64,000 nt of DNA, from positions 558,001 through 622,000 of the forward strand of contig NZ_CP106855.1 of NCBI RefSeq assembly GCF_002209355.2, in the 5' to 3' direction. A program made the translations under genes and the position numbers. The DNA is from Bdellovibrio sp. SKB1291214 (GTDB taxonomy: Bacteria > Bdellovibrionota > Bdellovibrionia > Bdellovibrionales > Bdellovibrionaceae). The notes under the pieces were generated by a model, which was not told the origin of the DNA, ran no database searches, and saw only the letters and a list, made by a program, of their open reading frames with translations. Within the stretch, counting starts at the first letter, position 1; the number at the start of each line of letters is the position of its first letter. Shown here piece by piece: positions 16,251 to 25,380 of this stretch.

Positions 16251-17007
16251 AGTTTCTACTCACGATTTCTAACTCCGCTTTTTGCACACGCGGATCATGC
16301 TGAAGTGCTGAAACAAAATGATTTAAGTCATATGATGCTTGAGAAGACGACACGATATAAAGTTTAAGGTGCGAAAACTCACCACGAACTTGAAGACTGT
16401 ATTCAGATTGAAGGTTTTTGAAAGCAGCCAAGCTATCAACTGTCAGCAAAACAGTTCCAGGGACCACACCAAATTTTCCTGTTCGCTCATCGAAAACAAC
16501 CAACGGCTTTTTACTCTGAAAATTTCTTTCATCTCCACTCATGCTATCGTCTTTCACGATATAGTAACCAGAGTATTGGCCAACTACGACCTCCCCAGCT
16601 TGTTTAGAAAAATCGCGGGCTGGAATTGCACGGACGCCTGCCCAAACTTTCCAAGATGTCGATGAAAATAAATGATTCTCACGCAAAGTCATAGCGAAGC
16701 GTGAATCAACCGATAATGGTTTTTCAGACATTGGTTTTTGTCCACGTCGCTTTACACGCAAGTGCATCTGTTGAGGAGCTTCCGCAACAGATGCAGGAGA
16801 AACCGAAGAAAAAGATGATGATAATGCTAGCGATTCTTGTTGAATCTTTTTGTTTATTTTTTCGGGAGGTGGCATTTCTGCCATACCCGATGAATCCGGA
16901 ATACTCGAAGAGGAGAGCGCGAAGGAGTTTAAACCCTTGCGCTGTCCTTCCCAGAAAAGGAAGACCGCTAATAATGCTAAACCAATGATGATAAGGCCCT
17001 TTTTCAT
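16237..17007 (-). CDS. Exported protein ending in a subtilase-prodomain-like fold
   Basis: 256 residues: N-terminal membrane anchor or signal (GLIIIGLALLAVFLFWE), a low-complexity Ser-rich linker to about 85, then a domain ending in VPGTVLLTVDSLAAFKNLQ, HLKLYIVSSSQ, ALQHDPRVQKAELEIVSR. The last 75 residues match the hydrophobic pattern of S8 propeptides (a L..Y...V....L.LY.V......L..DP.V..AE.D pattern). Its stop overlaps the protease start by 14 bases. I infer a separately encoded intramolecular-chaperone or inhibitor partner of the protease; this is not proven. The start has no clear ribosome-binding site. Confidence 0.7.
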   Translation of the reverse strand: MKKGLIIIGLALLAVFLFWEGQRKGLNSFALSSSSIPDSSGMAEMPPPEKINKKIQQESLALSSSFSSVSPASVAEAPQQMHLRVKRRGQKPMSEKPLSVDSRFAMTLRENHLFSSTSWKVWAGVRAIPARDFSKQAGEVVVGQYSGYYIVKDDSMSGDERNFQSKKPLVVFDERTGKFGVVPGTVLLTVDSLAAFKNLQSEYSLQVRGEFSHLKLYIVSSSQASYDLNHFVSALQHDPRVQKAELEIVSRNYVKN

Positions 17008-17042
17008 AGAGGACTTATCGGCACTTTTCTCGGATTACACGA

Positions 17043-17483
17043 CTAAATATTCTTACCCATGACCCCGACCAATTGGCTCATTCGGGTCATAAGATTGCCT
17101 AAATTTCGTCTTTCATCACTATTAAACTGCGACCACAGGCGGCTGATGTTTTCGTTATAAACTGGCAGGACTTTTTTCATAAGTTCCAGACCTGTTTCAG
17201 ATAAAACAATGCGGTAGGAACGACTGTCACCCACATTTTGTTGGGGTTGAATCCAGCCCGCTTGCTTTAAATTTGAAATAATCGCAGAGATTGTCGCATT
17301 TGTTACCCCTACTGCCTTGGCAGTCTCGGTTGGAGTCATCCCTTCTGGACTATTATATAGAAGGTTCAAGATCACAAAACGTGTCGTGGTTAATTTGTAC
17401 TCTTGAAAGAACTCTTCCAGTGCTGTTTCAAAATCGATCGTTAGTTTACTGAACAATAAGTGTAACTGCATTTCCTCAGACAT
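17043..17483 (-). CDS. MarR-family transcriptional regulator
   Basis: 146 residues with the MarR winged helix: LTTTRFVILNLLYNSPEGMT, TETAKAVGVTNATISAIISN (recognition helix) and the wing VGDSRSYRIVLSETG. A GGGAGAAG ribosome-binding site precedes the ATG. It is the first gene of a run with the prodomain-like protein and the protease (35-base gap, same strand), so it probably controls their expression and its own. The ligand is unknown. Confidence 0.9.
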   Translation of the reverse strand: MSEEMQLHLLFSKLTIDFETALEEFFQEYKLTTTRFVILNLLYNSPEGMTPTETAKAVGVTNATISAIISNLKQAGWIQPQQNVGDSRSYRIVLSETGLELMKKVLPVYNENISRLWSQFNSDERRNLGNLMTRMSQLVGVMGKNI

Positions 17484-17650
17484 AACTTCTCCCTGATTCG
17501 GTTTGCTAATAAAACTTTATGCGGGAAATGTTGCAAAAATATGGAATTGGCCACAGCTGACGACTGTCTAACATTTTTCGTCTTTTTGATTCACTGCCCC
17601 AAGGTGAGACGTTTTAAACGATTTTAGCCCAGATGGTGCTGTTCCAACCG

Positions 17651-17666
17651 TGGCACGAACCTTGAG
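17651..17666 (+). promoter_or_regulatory. Sigma-54-type (-24/-12) promoter
   Basis: TGGCACGAACCTTGAG matches the TGGCACG-N4-TTGCW consensus except for one base in the -12 element, with correct GG to -12 spacing. It lies 46 bases before the ATG at 17712, so transcription would start near 17677. No enhancer site was identified. Confidence 0.6.
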
Positions 17667-17711
17667 TAGTACCTAAGTGAGACGTGAATTTAATAACAAA
17701 AGAGGGATTAT

Positions 17712-18143
17712 ATGAACACGAAATACTTACTAACGATTCTATTGGCCGGCTTGACACTTTTCTTAGCAAATTGCTCTAAGAGCAATAGCAGTGGTTCTTC
17801 CACAACAGCTGGCTCATGCAGTGCAGGCTACGTATATACAACACAATACGGTTGCTTGCCGACTGCCTACTGTACTCAAAATGGTTTAAGCGCCGACTAT
17901 GGTTATAACCAATCTACAAATCAATGTATCCAAGGTACTTATTCTTATGGCAATACGACGTCAGGTTCCCCAACATGTAACGGTATGACTGGTTATGTAT
18001 CTGTAAACGGTACTTGCTTACCAGAAGCTGGTTGCACTCAATACCGCGGTCAAAACGGAGTGGCGTTCTACGGTTACAAAGTAAGCACAACAGGCCAATG
18101 GGCATGTTATCCACAAGGTTACACTGGTCAGTGGTATAACTAA
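17712..18143 (+). CDS. Small Cys/Tyr-rich lipoprotein with an internal duplication
   Basis: 143 residues; signal peptide with lipobox LANC (Cys21), then two similar units of about 45-50 residues, each following C....GYV....G.CLP...CTQ.G......GY.......C. The first runs about 36-80, the second about 95-140. Eight cysteines outside the lipobox suggest disulphide-bonded small domains on the outer membrane. No family recognised. It is preceded by a sigma-54-like promoter and a good AGAGGG ribosome-binding site, so regulated expression of an abundant surface lipoprotein is plausible. Confidence 0.75.
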   Translation: MNTKYLLTILLAGLTLFLANCSKSNSSGSSTTAGSCSAGYVYTTQYGCLPTAYCTQNGLSADYGYNQSTNQCIQGTYSYGNTTSGSPTCNGMTGYVSVNGTCLPEAGCTQYRGQNGVAFYGYKVSTTGQWACYPQGYTGQWYN

Positions 18144-18198
18144 GACTCCTGCTGACACAAACAACGTCAGCGGGTTCCCCTCAAACCCAAAAACTTTG

Positions 18199-18222
18199 GG
18201 CCGACTCCTTACCGAGTCGGCC
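18199..18222 (+). terminator. Hairpin after the Cys-rich lipoprotein gene
   Basis: A 9-bp perfect stem GGCCGACTC / GAGTCGGCC with a 6-base loop. It lacks a U-tract, so termination efficiency is doubtful. Confidence 0.5.
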
Positions 18223-18340
18223 GTGTCCGTTAAAGACTTTCAAATGACAACCTTTCCTATCTGAAATTTGCCCTGAATCTTACAAGCTCTCTATACTCCG
18301 ATCTCATCTTAAAAAATCTTACGAGATTCCGGAGTGTCCC

Positions 18341-18748
18341 ATGCAACGCTTATTTAAAGTTATCTTTACTGTTCTGTCTTTTTCTTGTGCTGCCCAAGCA
18401 ATGGAAATCAACATCTTGCAACCCAATTATCGCTGCCAATCCAAAGAGTTCATTCCCGACAACAACATGCAAGTCACAGTTCTCCAAGACCGAGTTTCTG
18501 GAATGAATCATATTGAAATTGCACAATCTTGGATCGGTGGAATTCGCACCGCTTATTTTGAAGTTTCTGAACGTGTTGAAAAAAACGGCAATAATCAACC
18601 TGTTATTTTTGAAGGCTCTGGGATCAAACTTTCCATCGATCAGATTACTGCCACAATTGCCCAACATCCTCTTCAAGCTGTCCTAGTAATTCCAGTTGGT
18701 GAGGGAGAAATTAGAACAGAGCCACTTATTTGTGAATCGCTGCTGTAA
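18341..18748 (+). CDS. Small exported protein of unknown function
   Basis: 135 residues with a signal peptide ending AAQA (about 20). The mature protein looks beta-rich, with cysteines near each end (RCQS and LICES) that could form a disulphide. No domain recognised. It stands alone between the sigma-54-driven lipoprotein gene and the DUF924 gene. Confidence 0.65.
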   Translation: MQRLFKVIFTVLSFSCAAQAMEINILQPNYRCQSKEFIPDNNMQVTVLQDRVSGMNHIEIAQSWIGGIRTAYFEVSERVEKNGNNQPVIFEGSGIKLSIDQITATIAQHPLQAVLVIPVGEGEIRTEPLICESLL

Positions 18749-18820
18749 TTGGATTTGCGCATTGCTGATTTTGATCAACAACATACTGTCAAAACCGTAT
18801 TTATGCGCTAGCATCCAGGA

Positions 18821-19366
18821 ATGGAAATTACAGCTGAACACATTCTAAAATTTTGGTTTGATGAAACAGAACCCCGTCTGTGGTTCGCAAAAGAAGACGA
18901 ATTCGATCAGTTGATCCGTTCCCGTTTTTTTGAAATACACCATAAGGCAGAAAACTGTGAGCTGTTCCGCTGGAGAGCGACTCCGCAAGGACGTTTGGCC
19001 GAAATCATTATCTTGGATCAGTTCTCACGCAATATGTTTAGAAATACTCCTGAGGCCTTTAAAAATGACAAACTAGCATTGTCTCTTGCGCAAGCTGCCG
19101 TGGCCTCCGGCGATGACCAAAAACTTCCCGTACAGGAGCGCGCGTTTTTGTATATGCCTTATATGCACAGTGAATCAGAAGTCATTCACACCGAAGCCGT
19201 CCATTTGTTTTCTCAACCGGGCCTAGAAAACAATCTGGAATTCGAGTTGGAACATAAAGGATTGATCGATCGCTTTGGACGATATCCCTACCGCAATGAA
19301 ATCTTGGGCAGGGATTCGACTCGTGAAGAATTGGAATTCTTAAAAATGCCGGGCTCTAGCTTTTAA
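18821..19366 (+). CDS. DUF924 family protein
   Basis: 181 residues spanning the whole DUF924 domain: ILKFWFDE near the N-terminus, LWFAKEDEFDQLIRSRF, then the conserved LAEIIILDQFSRNMFR and FLYMPYMHSE, ending with GRYPYRNEILGR. DUF924 proteins are helical, TPR-like and of unknown biochemical role. It is convergent with the chemoreceptor gene and only 7 bases apart from it. Confidence 0.88.
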   Translation: MEITAEHILKFWFDETEPRLWFAKEDEFDQLIRSRFFEIHHKAENCELFRWRATPQGRLAEIIILDQFSRNMFRNTPEAFKNDKLALSLAQAAVASGDDQKLPVQERAFLYMPYMHSESEVIHTEAVHLFSQPGLENNLEFELEHKGLIDRFGRYPYRNEILGRDSTREELEFLKMPGSSF

Positions 19367-19373
19367 TAAAAAC

Positions 19374-20831
19374 TTAAGCTGCTTTCTTACCAACGACCTC
19401 GACCGCAATATTATTTACCATCGATTCGAGGTTGTTTGCCTGGGCTGACATCTCTTCTGAGGTTGCCGCTGTTTCTTCAGCTGCAGCTGAAAAGGCTTGG
19501 GTTTGGCGTTCCAAAGTTTCCATTGATTTGTAAATCGACTGAATACCTTCCGTCTGGTCGCGAGTTGTTGCAGCAATTTCTTGATTCAGGACATTCACCT
19601 TTTTGACGGAGGAAACAATGGTTGCCAAAACCTTGTCACTCTTAGCTGCCAAGTCCAGGGAAACCTTCGTTTGATTGACATTATTTGTGACAACCGTTTT
19701 TACTTCTTTGGCGGCTTCCGCTGATTTCAAAGAAAGACTGCGAACGGCATCGGCGACGACTGCGAAGCCTCGCCCCTGTTCTCCCGCTCTGGCAGCTTCA
19801 ACGGCCGCATTTAATGCCAAGAGATTTGTTTGAAAAGCGATGTCATCAATAATATCCATGGCAGAGGTGATATCCTGAGAAATCTTAGCCATCACATTGA
19901 TGGATTCCATCAGTCGACGTATCTCATCAGCACCCGTTGCGGCGCCCTCTTCGGAACTTTGTGCGAGCCCTGCAGCTTGATTGGCGCGTTCTTGATTCGC
20001 TTCAACGACTTCACTTAAACTCCGTACCGCCCCTAGTGTGTCTTCAATCTTAGCCGCCGATTCCACCGAACCTTGGGCAACATTTTGCCCGGCACTCGAA
20101 AGCATATTCGAAGCTTCCTTGACCTGTTTACTGGCATCACTTGTATCGATCACAGTTCTTGAAAGGAAGTTCATTAGTTTATTCGAGAACACCGCGAAGA
20201 CTGCGAAGGCTAACACCGAGGCAATTCCAAACCCAATCATAACTTTCGTACGAACAGTGCTAACGAGTTTTTCCACGTCGTCGACGTAGACACCTGTACC
20301 AACAACCCACTGCCAACCTTTGAACTGTCTTACGAAACTTATTTTAGGTTCAGGATTTGGTGAGCCTGGTTTAGGCCACATATAACTTACGTACCCCTCC
20401 CCCGCTTCCGATTTACCAGTCTTAGCGAACTCTACGAACAGGTGAACCCCGTTGGGATCGGTCGTTCCGCTAGCGTCTTTGCCATTGAGTTCAGGCTTGA
20501 TGGGATGCATGAGCACCACAGCATTTAAGTCATTCACCCAAAAGTATTCTTTGCCTGCGTAACGGAAACGCGCCAAGGCTTCCAGCGCGTGTTTTTTCGC
20601 TTCAGCCTCAGTCATTCTATTTTCTTTGAATTCTTTGTGATAGTATTCAATTGTGTTCGAAGCTAAATCGACGGTATTACGAAGCATGACCTTACGGTCT
20701 TCATACATATTGTCACGCACAAGTGGCATTAGATAAAATAGAACGATAGCCCAAAGCGGAATGATGGCAGCAATCAATAAAGACAATGTCTTGTATCTAT
20801 AACTGCGACCCGTCCAAACACGTACATTCAT
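19374..20831 (-). CDS. Methyl-accepting chemotaxis protein with a single Cache sensor
   Basis: 485 residues: TM1 (about 15-36), periplasmic sCache_2-type sensor (about 45-195, with [32 protein letters not shown]), TM2 (about 202-222), and a cytoplasmic signalling domain whose hairpin tip reads [20 protein letters not shown]. No C-terminal CheR/CheB pentapeptide is visible. It would bind a small ligand such as an organic acid and signal to CheA. It stands alone, with no che genes nearby. Confidence 0.92.
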   Translation of the reverse strand: MNVRVWTGRSYRYKTLSLLIAAIIPLWAIVLFYLMPLVRDNMYEDRKVMLRNTVDLASNTIEYYHKEFKENRMTEAEAKKHALEALARFRYAGKEYFWVNDLNAVVLMHPIKPELNGKDASGTTDPNGVHLFVEFAKTGKSEAGEGYVSYMWPKPGSPNPEPKISFVRQFKGWQWVVGTGVYVDDVEKLVSTVRTKVMIGFGIASVLAFAVFAVFSNKLMNFLSRTVIDTSDASKQVKEASNMLSSAGQNVAQGSVESAAKIEDTLGAVRSLSEVVEANQERANQAAGLAQSSEEGAATGADEIRRLMESINVMAKISQDITSAMDIIDDIAFQTNLLALNAAVEAARAGEQGRGFAVVADAVRSLSLKSAEAAKEVKTVVTNNVNQTKVSLDLAAKSDKVLATIVSSVKKVNVLNQEIAATTRDQTEGIQSIYKSMETLERQTQAFSAAAEETAATSEEMSAQANNLESMVNNIAVEVVGKKAA

Positions 20832-20975
20832 GAGTCCCCCAGTTGGTAGCTCGAACTTATTCGGATGTTTCCCCCTAGGGCTGAAGATAACTCACGCTAT
20901 CTCGAGATCAGCACACTTTCTTGTCCCACTTTAGAGCAGTCTCTAGTAAGATATTGCTTTTGAAAGGAAAATAAA

Positions 20976-21305
20976 ATGCCTCATTTAAGATTCCGCGGAT
21001 TGAAAGAAGACCAAGTTGCAAGCCTGAGCCAAACTTTGGTGAAAGATTTGGCCGCTGCGATTGAGACTGGAGAAGATAACTTTTCATTTGAACTTATTGG
21101 TTCGCATTATTTTTCAAAAGGTCAACCCGGCGGAGCATATCCGTTCGTGGAAGTTTTGTGGTTCAAACGCTCTCAAGAAATTCAGGATAAAAGTGCTTTG
21201 ATCATTACAGAGCAGGTAAAAAAACTTTGTCCTCAAGATGACGTCGCCGTGATTTTTGTGCCGCTTGAGAAAAATGCTTACTACGAAAACGGATCTCATT
21301 TCTAA
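20976..21305 (+). CDS. DUF1904 family protein (tautomerase-like fold)
   Basis: 109 residues beginning MPHLRFRG, with Pro2 exposed after Met removal as in the tautomerase superfamily to which DUF1904 belongs. The rest follows the family: V..LSQTLVKDLA, E.FSFELIGS, PFVEVLWFKR. The catalytic activity of DUF1904 is unknown. AAAGGAAA ribosome-binding site. It precedes the uracil-catabolic operon by 88 bases and could be read with it, but nothing shows that. Confidence 0.7.
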   Translation: MPHLRFRGLKEDQVASLSQTLVKDLAAAIETGEDNFSFELIGSHYFSKGQPGGAYPFVEVLWFKRSQEIQDKSALIITEQVKKLCPQDDVAVIFVPLEKNAYYENGSHF

Positions 21306-21393
21306 TTGCTCATGAATCTTTCTTAATTTGATCAATCTTACCGCTTATCAATAAAGTTTGGTTTTTAAAACTTAGGTAATAAAGGCCAAACGT

Positions 21394-22869
21394 ATGAGCG
21401 TTAAGATTCCGGTTCAGCCGATTCCGGTTTTGAATTTCATTTCTGGGAAATTCAAAGCTGGTGGCGGCAATAAACAACAAGTTTACTCCCCTCACAACGG
21501 CGCTTTGATTGGCGAGATTCATTTCTCGACGTCAGCAGATGTGAATCACGCCGTTCAAACTGCGAAAGCCGCACAAAAATCTTGGGCTGCAACTCCCATC
21601 AAAGAACGCAGTAAGATTTTATTCCAGCTGCGACAAATCCTGATGCGTGATCTGGATGAAATTGCCCATCTGAAAAGCTCGGAATCTGGCAAAACATTTC
21701 AAGAAGGAAAAGCTGGGCTTTTGAAAGGAATCGAGGTGCTCGAATTCGCAACAGCTCTGCAAAATTTAGATGTCGGTGGAAAATTGGAAGTTTCCCGCGG
21801 CGTTTTCTGCGAATACCGTCGCCAAGCATTAGGGGTCGTTGCAAGCATCACACCCTTTAATTTTCCTGCGATGGTACCTTTCTGGACAATCCCCACAGCG
21901 CTTGCCTTAGGGAATGCATATATTTGGAAGCCGTCGGAGAAAACTCCGCTCACTTCACTTAAAATCGCTGAAGCCATTCATGAAGCAGGAATTCCAGCGG
22001 GGGTCTTCCAAATCTTGCAAGGCGATTCTGAAACATCACAGTCCTTGATTGATCATCCAGATGTCAGTGCGATCGCATTTGTGGGCTCAACTCCTGTGGC
22101 GCGTAAGGTTTATCAACGTGGAGCAAACCTCGGGAAACGTGTTCTGGCTTTGGGTGGCGCAAAAAATCATATTGTTCTTTTACCGGATGCCCAACCTGAC
22201 ATCGCAGGCCCCGGAATTTCTGATTCCTTCACGGGATGTGCGGGACAGCGCTGTATGGCTGCAGCGGTATTATTGGCGGTCGGTGACGTTGAGACTCACG
22301 TTCAAAAAATAGTTGAGCGGGCGCGCTCGATGGAACTTGGTAAAGATATGGGTGCCATCATCACGAAATCCCAAGTTGAATTCCTGCACCAGCAAATTGA
22401 GAAAGCTGTTCAGGAAGGTTCTAAAATTCTTTTGGACGGTCGAAAAGCAAAAGCCCCAGCCGGCCTTGAAGGTGGGAACTGGATTGGTCCCACTATTTTG
22501 GATCATGTTCGTGCCGATCAAGACGTAGCTAAACTTGAATTATTTGGTCCGGTATTATGCATCGTTCGCTGCAAGGATATATCTGAAGCCATGAGCATCG
22601 AAAACTCATCGCCAATGGGTAACGCCTGCTCCGTGTTTACCTCTTCTGGGGCCTTGGCTGAAAAAGTTATTTCAATGGCTTCAACAGGAATGGTTGGCGT
22701 CAATGTGGGCGTGCCTGTGCCTCGAGAACCGTTTTCTTTCGGCGGCATTCGCGAATCCAAATTCGGTCACGGAGATATCACTGGCACCTCGTCGTTAGAT
22801 TTTTGGTCAAACTTAAAAAAGGTCACCGTCAAATGGGACCAACAACAAGACAACAATTGGATGTCATAA
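21394..22869 (+). CDS. mmsA: CoA-acylating (methyl)malonate-semialdehyde dehydrogenase
   Basis: 491 residues, the family length. ALDH fold with TPFNFPAMVPFW (cofactor-site helix), IAFVGSTPVARKVY, ALGGAKNHIVLLPDA and catalytic Cys287 in GCAGQRCMAA. GGAKNH and the absence of the usual general-base Glu in ELGGK point to the CoA-dependent MmsA group, which turns malonate semialdehyde into acetyl-CoA (or the methyl form into propionyl-CoA). Its stop overlaps the next start by one base (TAATG). With URC genes behind it, malonate semialdehyde from 3-hydroxypropionate is the attractive substrate (inference). Confidence 0.9.
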   Translation: MSVKIPVQPIPVLNFISGKFKAGGGNKQQVYSPHNGALIGEIHFSTSADVNHAVQTAKAAQKSWAATPIKERSKILFQLRQILMRDLDEIAHLKSSESGKTFQEGKAGLLKGIEVLEFATALQNLDVGGKLEVSRGVFCEYRRQALGVVASITPFNFPAMVPFWTIPTALALGNAYIWKPSEKTPLTSLKIAEAIHEAGIPAGVFQILQGDSETSQSLIDHPDVSAIAFVGSTPVARKVYQRGANLGKRVLALGGAKNHIVLLPDAQPDIAGPGISDSFTGCAGQRCMAAAVLLAVGDVETHVQKIVERARSMELGKDMGAIITKSQVEFLHQQIEKAVQEGSKILLDGRKAKAPAGLEGGNWIGPTILDHVRADQDVAKLELFGPVLCIVRCKDISEAMSIENSSPMGNACSVFTSSGALAEKVISMASTGMVGVNVGVPVPREPFSFGGIRESKFGHGDITGTSSLDFWSNLKKVTVKWDQQQDNNWMS

Positions 22870-24131
22870 TGATGGACTTTAGAAGATCACCGCACGTCGT
22901 ACTTACTTCTCACTCAAGTCATGTCTTCAGGGAAAGCCTTCCAATTCATTGGGGCGCCAAAAGCCCGATGGAACGTGGGCCTGTCATCGGTTCTTTGACG
23001 GATACGAAAAAAAGAAATGCCATTGGCACACACAGTGGCAGCTACACAGTCTATCGTGCTTTATCCATCTCTCAAGGGCGATACTCCACATCTCACCGTC
23101 CTGATCTGCACAACACGGAAAGCCCGGTGAAATTCGGTCCATTTCCGTCGTGGTGTGACCCTGACAAAATCGTTTCATTGGACCCGTGGGGCTTTGATGT
23201 TCCCCAACATTTCAAAGAAGCTTATGAATGTGGGTACGACGTGAGACCCACAATTGCAGTGACTCAGGCGCGCTTGCAAATCCCGGAAATTCAAGAAGCC
23301 CTGGAAAGGGGCCGTCTAAAAATTGACGGAAAGATCATCACTGAAAATAGAGACATTAAGGTCACCAAGATCGCCATTGAACCGGTTTGGTATTTACCCG
23401 GAATTGCAAAACGCCTTGGCGTTGAAGAAGGCGACCTTCGTAAAATTCTGTTTCAAGAAACCGGTGGAATGTTCCCAGAGCTTGTCACTCGCCCCGACTT
23501 AAAGGTGATGTTACCCCCTATCGGCTCAACCACAGTTTACGTTTTTGGTGATGTCAAAGATCTGGCGAATTCCGAAATTGAACTCACCTGCCGAGTACAT
23601 GATGAATGCAATGGCTCTGACGTGTTCGGCTCTGACATCTGCACATGCCGTCCCTATTTGATTTACGGTATTGAAGATGCCGCTAGAACTGCTCAGCGAG
23701 GTGGCGTTGGCATCATCGCCTACTATCGTAAAGAAGGCCGTGCCTTGGGCGAAGTAACAAAATTCTTGGTGTACAATGCACGGAAACGCCAAATCGGTGG
23801 CGATTCTGCCGCGACTTATTTCCATCGGACAGAATGTGTGGCTGGCGTTGAAGACGCCCGTTTCCAGGAACTGATGCCCGATATTTTAAATTTCTTTGGG
23901 ATTACTAAAATCCACAATCTGCATTCCATGAGTAACATGAAATACGATGCCATTGTTAAAAGCGGTATCACTGTGGTGAATCGTATTTCGATTCCCGATT
24001 ACTTGATCCCTGCAGATGCTCAGGTGGAAATGGAAGCCAAAAAGGCTGCCGGCTATTTCAATACCGGCGCACAAAAATCCATGAACGAACTTGCGATGGT
24101 CCAAGGCCGAGGTATTGATGAGCAATATTAG
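22869..24131 (+). CDS. GTP cyclohydrolase II-like URC1 homologue (uracil catabolism)
   Basis: 420 residues from the ATG overlapping the mmsA stop; the frame runs back to 22803 inside mmsA but that part is a shadow. The C-terminal half is RibA-like: Zn ligands C247, C258 and C260 (DECNGSDVFGSDICTC), then YYRKEGRALGEVTKFLVYNA. The N-terminal 200 residues (GTHSGSYTVYRALS, HRPDLHNTESPVKFGPFPSW, FDVPQHFKEAY) are not in ordinary RibA but mark the fungal/bacterial URC1 lineage, required for the second uracil degradation pathway. No other riboflavin gene is nearby, which argues against a biosynthetic role. Confidence 0.87.
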   Translation: MMDFRRSPHVVLTSHSSHVFRESLPIHWGAKSPMERGPVIGSLTDTKKRNAIGTHSGSYTVYRALSISQGRYSTSHRPDLHNTESPVKFGPFPSWCDPDKIVSLDPWGFDVPQHFKEAYECGYDVRPTIAVTQARLQIPEIQEALERGRLKIDGKIITENRDIKVTKIAIEPVWYLPGIAKRLGVEEGDLRKILFQETGGMFPELVTRPDLKVMLPPIGSTTVYVFGDVKDLANSEIELTCRVHDECNGSDVFGSDICTCRPYLIYGIEDAARTAQRGGVGIIAYYRKEGRALGEVTKFLVYNARKRQIGGDSAATYFHRTECVAGVEDARFQELMPDILNFFGITKIHNLHSMSNMKYDAIVKSGITVVNRISIPDYLIPADAQVEMEAKKAAGYFNTGAQKSMNELAMVQGRGIDEQY

Positions 24132-25332
24132 CTATCAACTTGCTGACGTTGATTTTCTGCTTTCTCCGCAAGCGGTACGCCACTGCGCCGAAAAGATTTT
24201 AGAATTAACAGTTCAAGATCAAACTCACTTTCGCTATCACCCCGAAAAACTTTCGGGCGTGGTTGATTTCGTCTTGCAAGTCATCCGCGAAAATTATCCG
24301 GAACTAGACATCCCTTTTCACTCCCGCTGGGGACATTTTCGCGCCGGAGGAGTCGATCGCACTGTTTGGTTGAAAAAAAGAATCCAGCACTTGGATCCTT
24401 TGGAGCAAGCACGTATCAAGCTGGATCTTGTGATCCCGTCGGTATTACTTGACGCCGGAGCAGGAAATATTTGGTCCTTTAAAGAGGAAAGTACTGGAAA
24501 AATCTATCAACGCTCTGAAGGTTTAGGGGTCGCAAGCTTTTATCTTTTCATCATAGGTTACCTTTCAGATGACCTAGATGAACCACTTCAGGCTACAGAC
24601 CTAGGGTTGCAGACCCTCAGCCGTGAAGCGTTATGCAAAATATTTCAAGTCAACGACCGCAATCCTTTAGTGGGTGTTGAAGGACGTTTGCAGTTGATCC
24701 AAAACCTAGGGCGCACCGTCGCCGATAAAAAAGACATTTTCCCTCTGGGAAGACCAGGGAGCATGGTCGATTACTTGCGTGCTCGCTATGGCATGAAGAT
24801 CACAGGTCCTCAGCTATTAAGGGCGGTGCTGGATGGATTAGGCGATATCTGGCCAGGTCGTCTGCAAGTTGATGGAGTGAACTTAGGAGACACTTGGCAA
24901 TATGACAAGATCCCCGGAGGGCTAGCTTGTTTTCATAAACTTTCCCAGTGGATGACGTATTCCCTGATGGAACCCCTGATCGAAGCGGGTTTTGAATTGA
25001 CGGATGTGGATCAACTGACAGGCCTTGCCGAGTATCGCAATGGCGGATTGCTATTAGACCGCGGATTGATTTCTTTGAAAGATCCAAAGATGGCTGAAAA
25101 GGTGCATACACCCGATTCCGAAATCATCGTCGAATGGCGTGGACTGACTGTAAGCTTGTTAGATCGAATCGGTCAGGCCGTCCAGAGAGAACTTCGAAAA
25201 AATCCATCGGAGTTTCCGCTCGCCAAAGTGCTTGAGGGCGGAACATGGTGGGCCGGTCGTAAAGCCGCTAAATTTATTCGCCCCGATGGCTCCCCTCCTT
25301 TAAAAATTCAAAGTGACGGAACCGTTTTTTAA
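24118..25332 (+). CDS. URC4/DUF1688 family protein (uracil catabolism)
   Basis: 404 residues from the ATG at 24118, which overlaps the URC1-like stop by 14 bases. It matches DUF1688: LLSPQAVRHCAEKILEL at the start, HSRWGHFRAGGVDR, the central SEGLGVASFYLF, LGRPGSMVDYL, GLAEYRNGGLLLD and the C-terminal LEGGTWWAGRKAA. In Lachancea/Saccharomyces kluyveri URC4 is essential for uracil use as nitrogen source; its reaction is not established. Occurring next to URC1, it is the strongest marker of the pathway. Confidence 0.88.
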   Translation: MSNISYQLADVDFLLSPQAVRHCAEKILELTVQDQTHFRYHPEKLSGVVDFVLQVIRENYPELDIPFHSRWGHFRAGGVDRTVWLKKRIQHLDPLEQARIKLDLVIPSVLLDAGAGNIWSFKEESTGKIYQRSEGLGVASFYLFIIGYLSDDLDEPLQATDLGLQTLSREALCKIFQVNDRNPLVGVEGRLQLIQNLGRTVADKKDIFPLGRPGSMVDYLRARYGMKITGPQLLRAVLDGLGDIWPGRLQVDGVNLGDTWQYDKIPGGLACFHKLSQWMTYSLMEPLIEAGFELTDVDQLTGLAEYRNGGLLLDRGLISLKDPKMAEKVHTPDSEIIVEWRGLTVSLLDRIGQAVQRELRKNPSEFPLAKVLEGGTWWAGRKAAKFIRPDGSPPLKIQSDGTVF

Positions 25333-25380
25333 AAATACGCCAACAACGTCGAAGCGCCAGAAAGCCGATTGAGGTTCAAT

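Noticed and set aside
22803-22868. Upstream extension of the URC1-like frame inside mmsA
   Set aside because: mmsA coding is strongly supported to 22869 and the TAATG overlap gives a natural start; the extra 22 residues look unlike the family.
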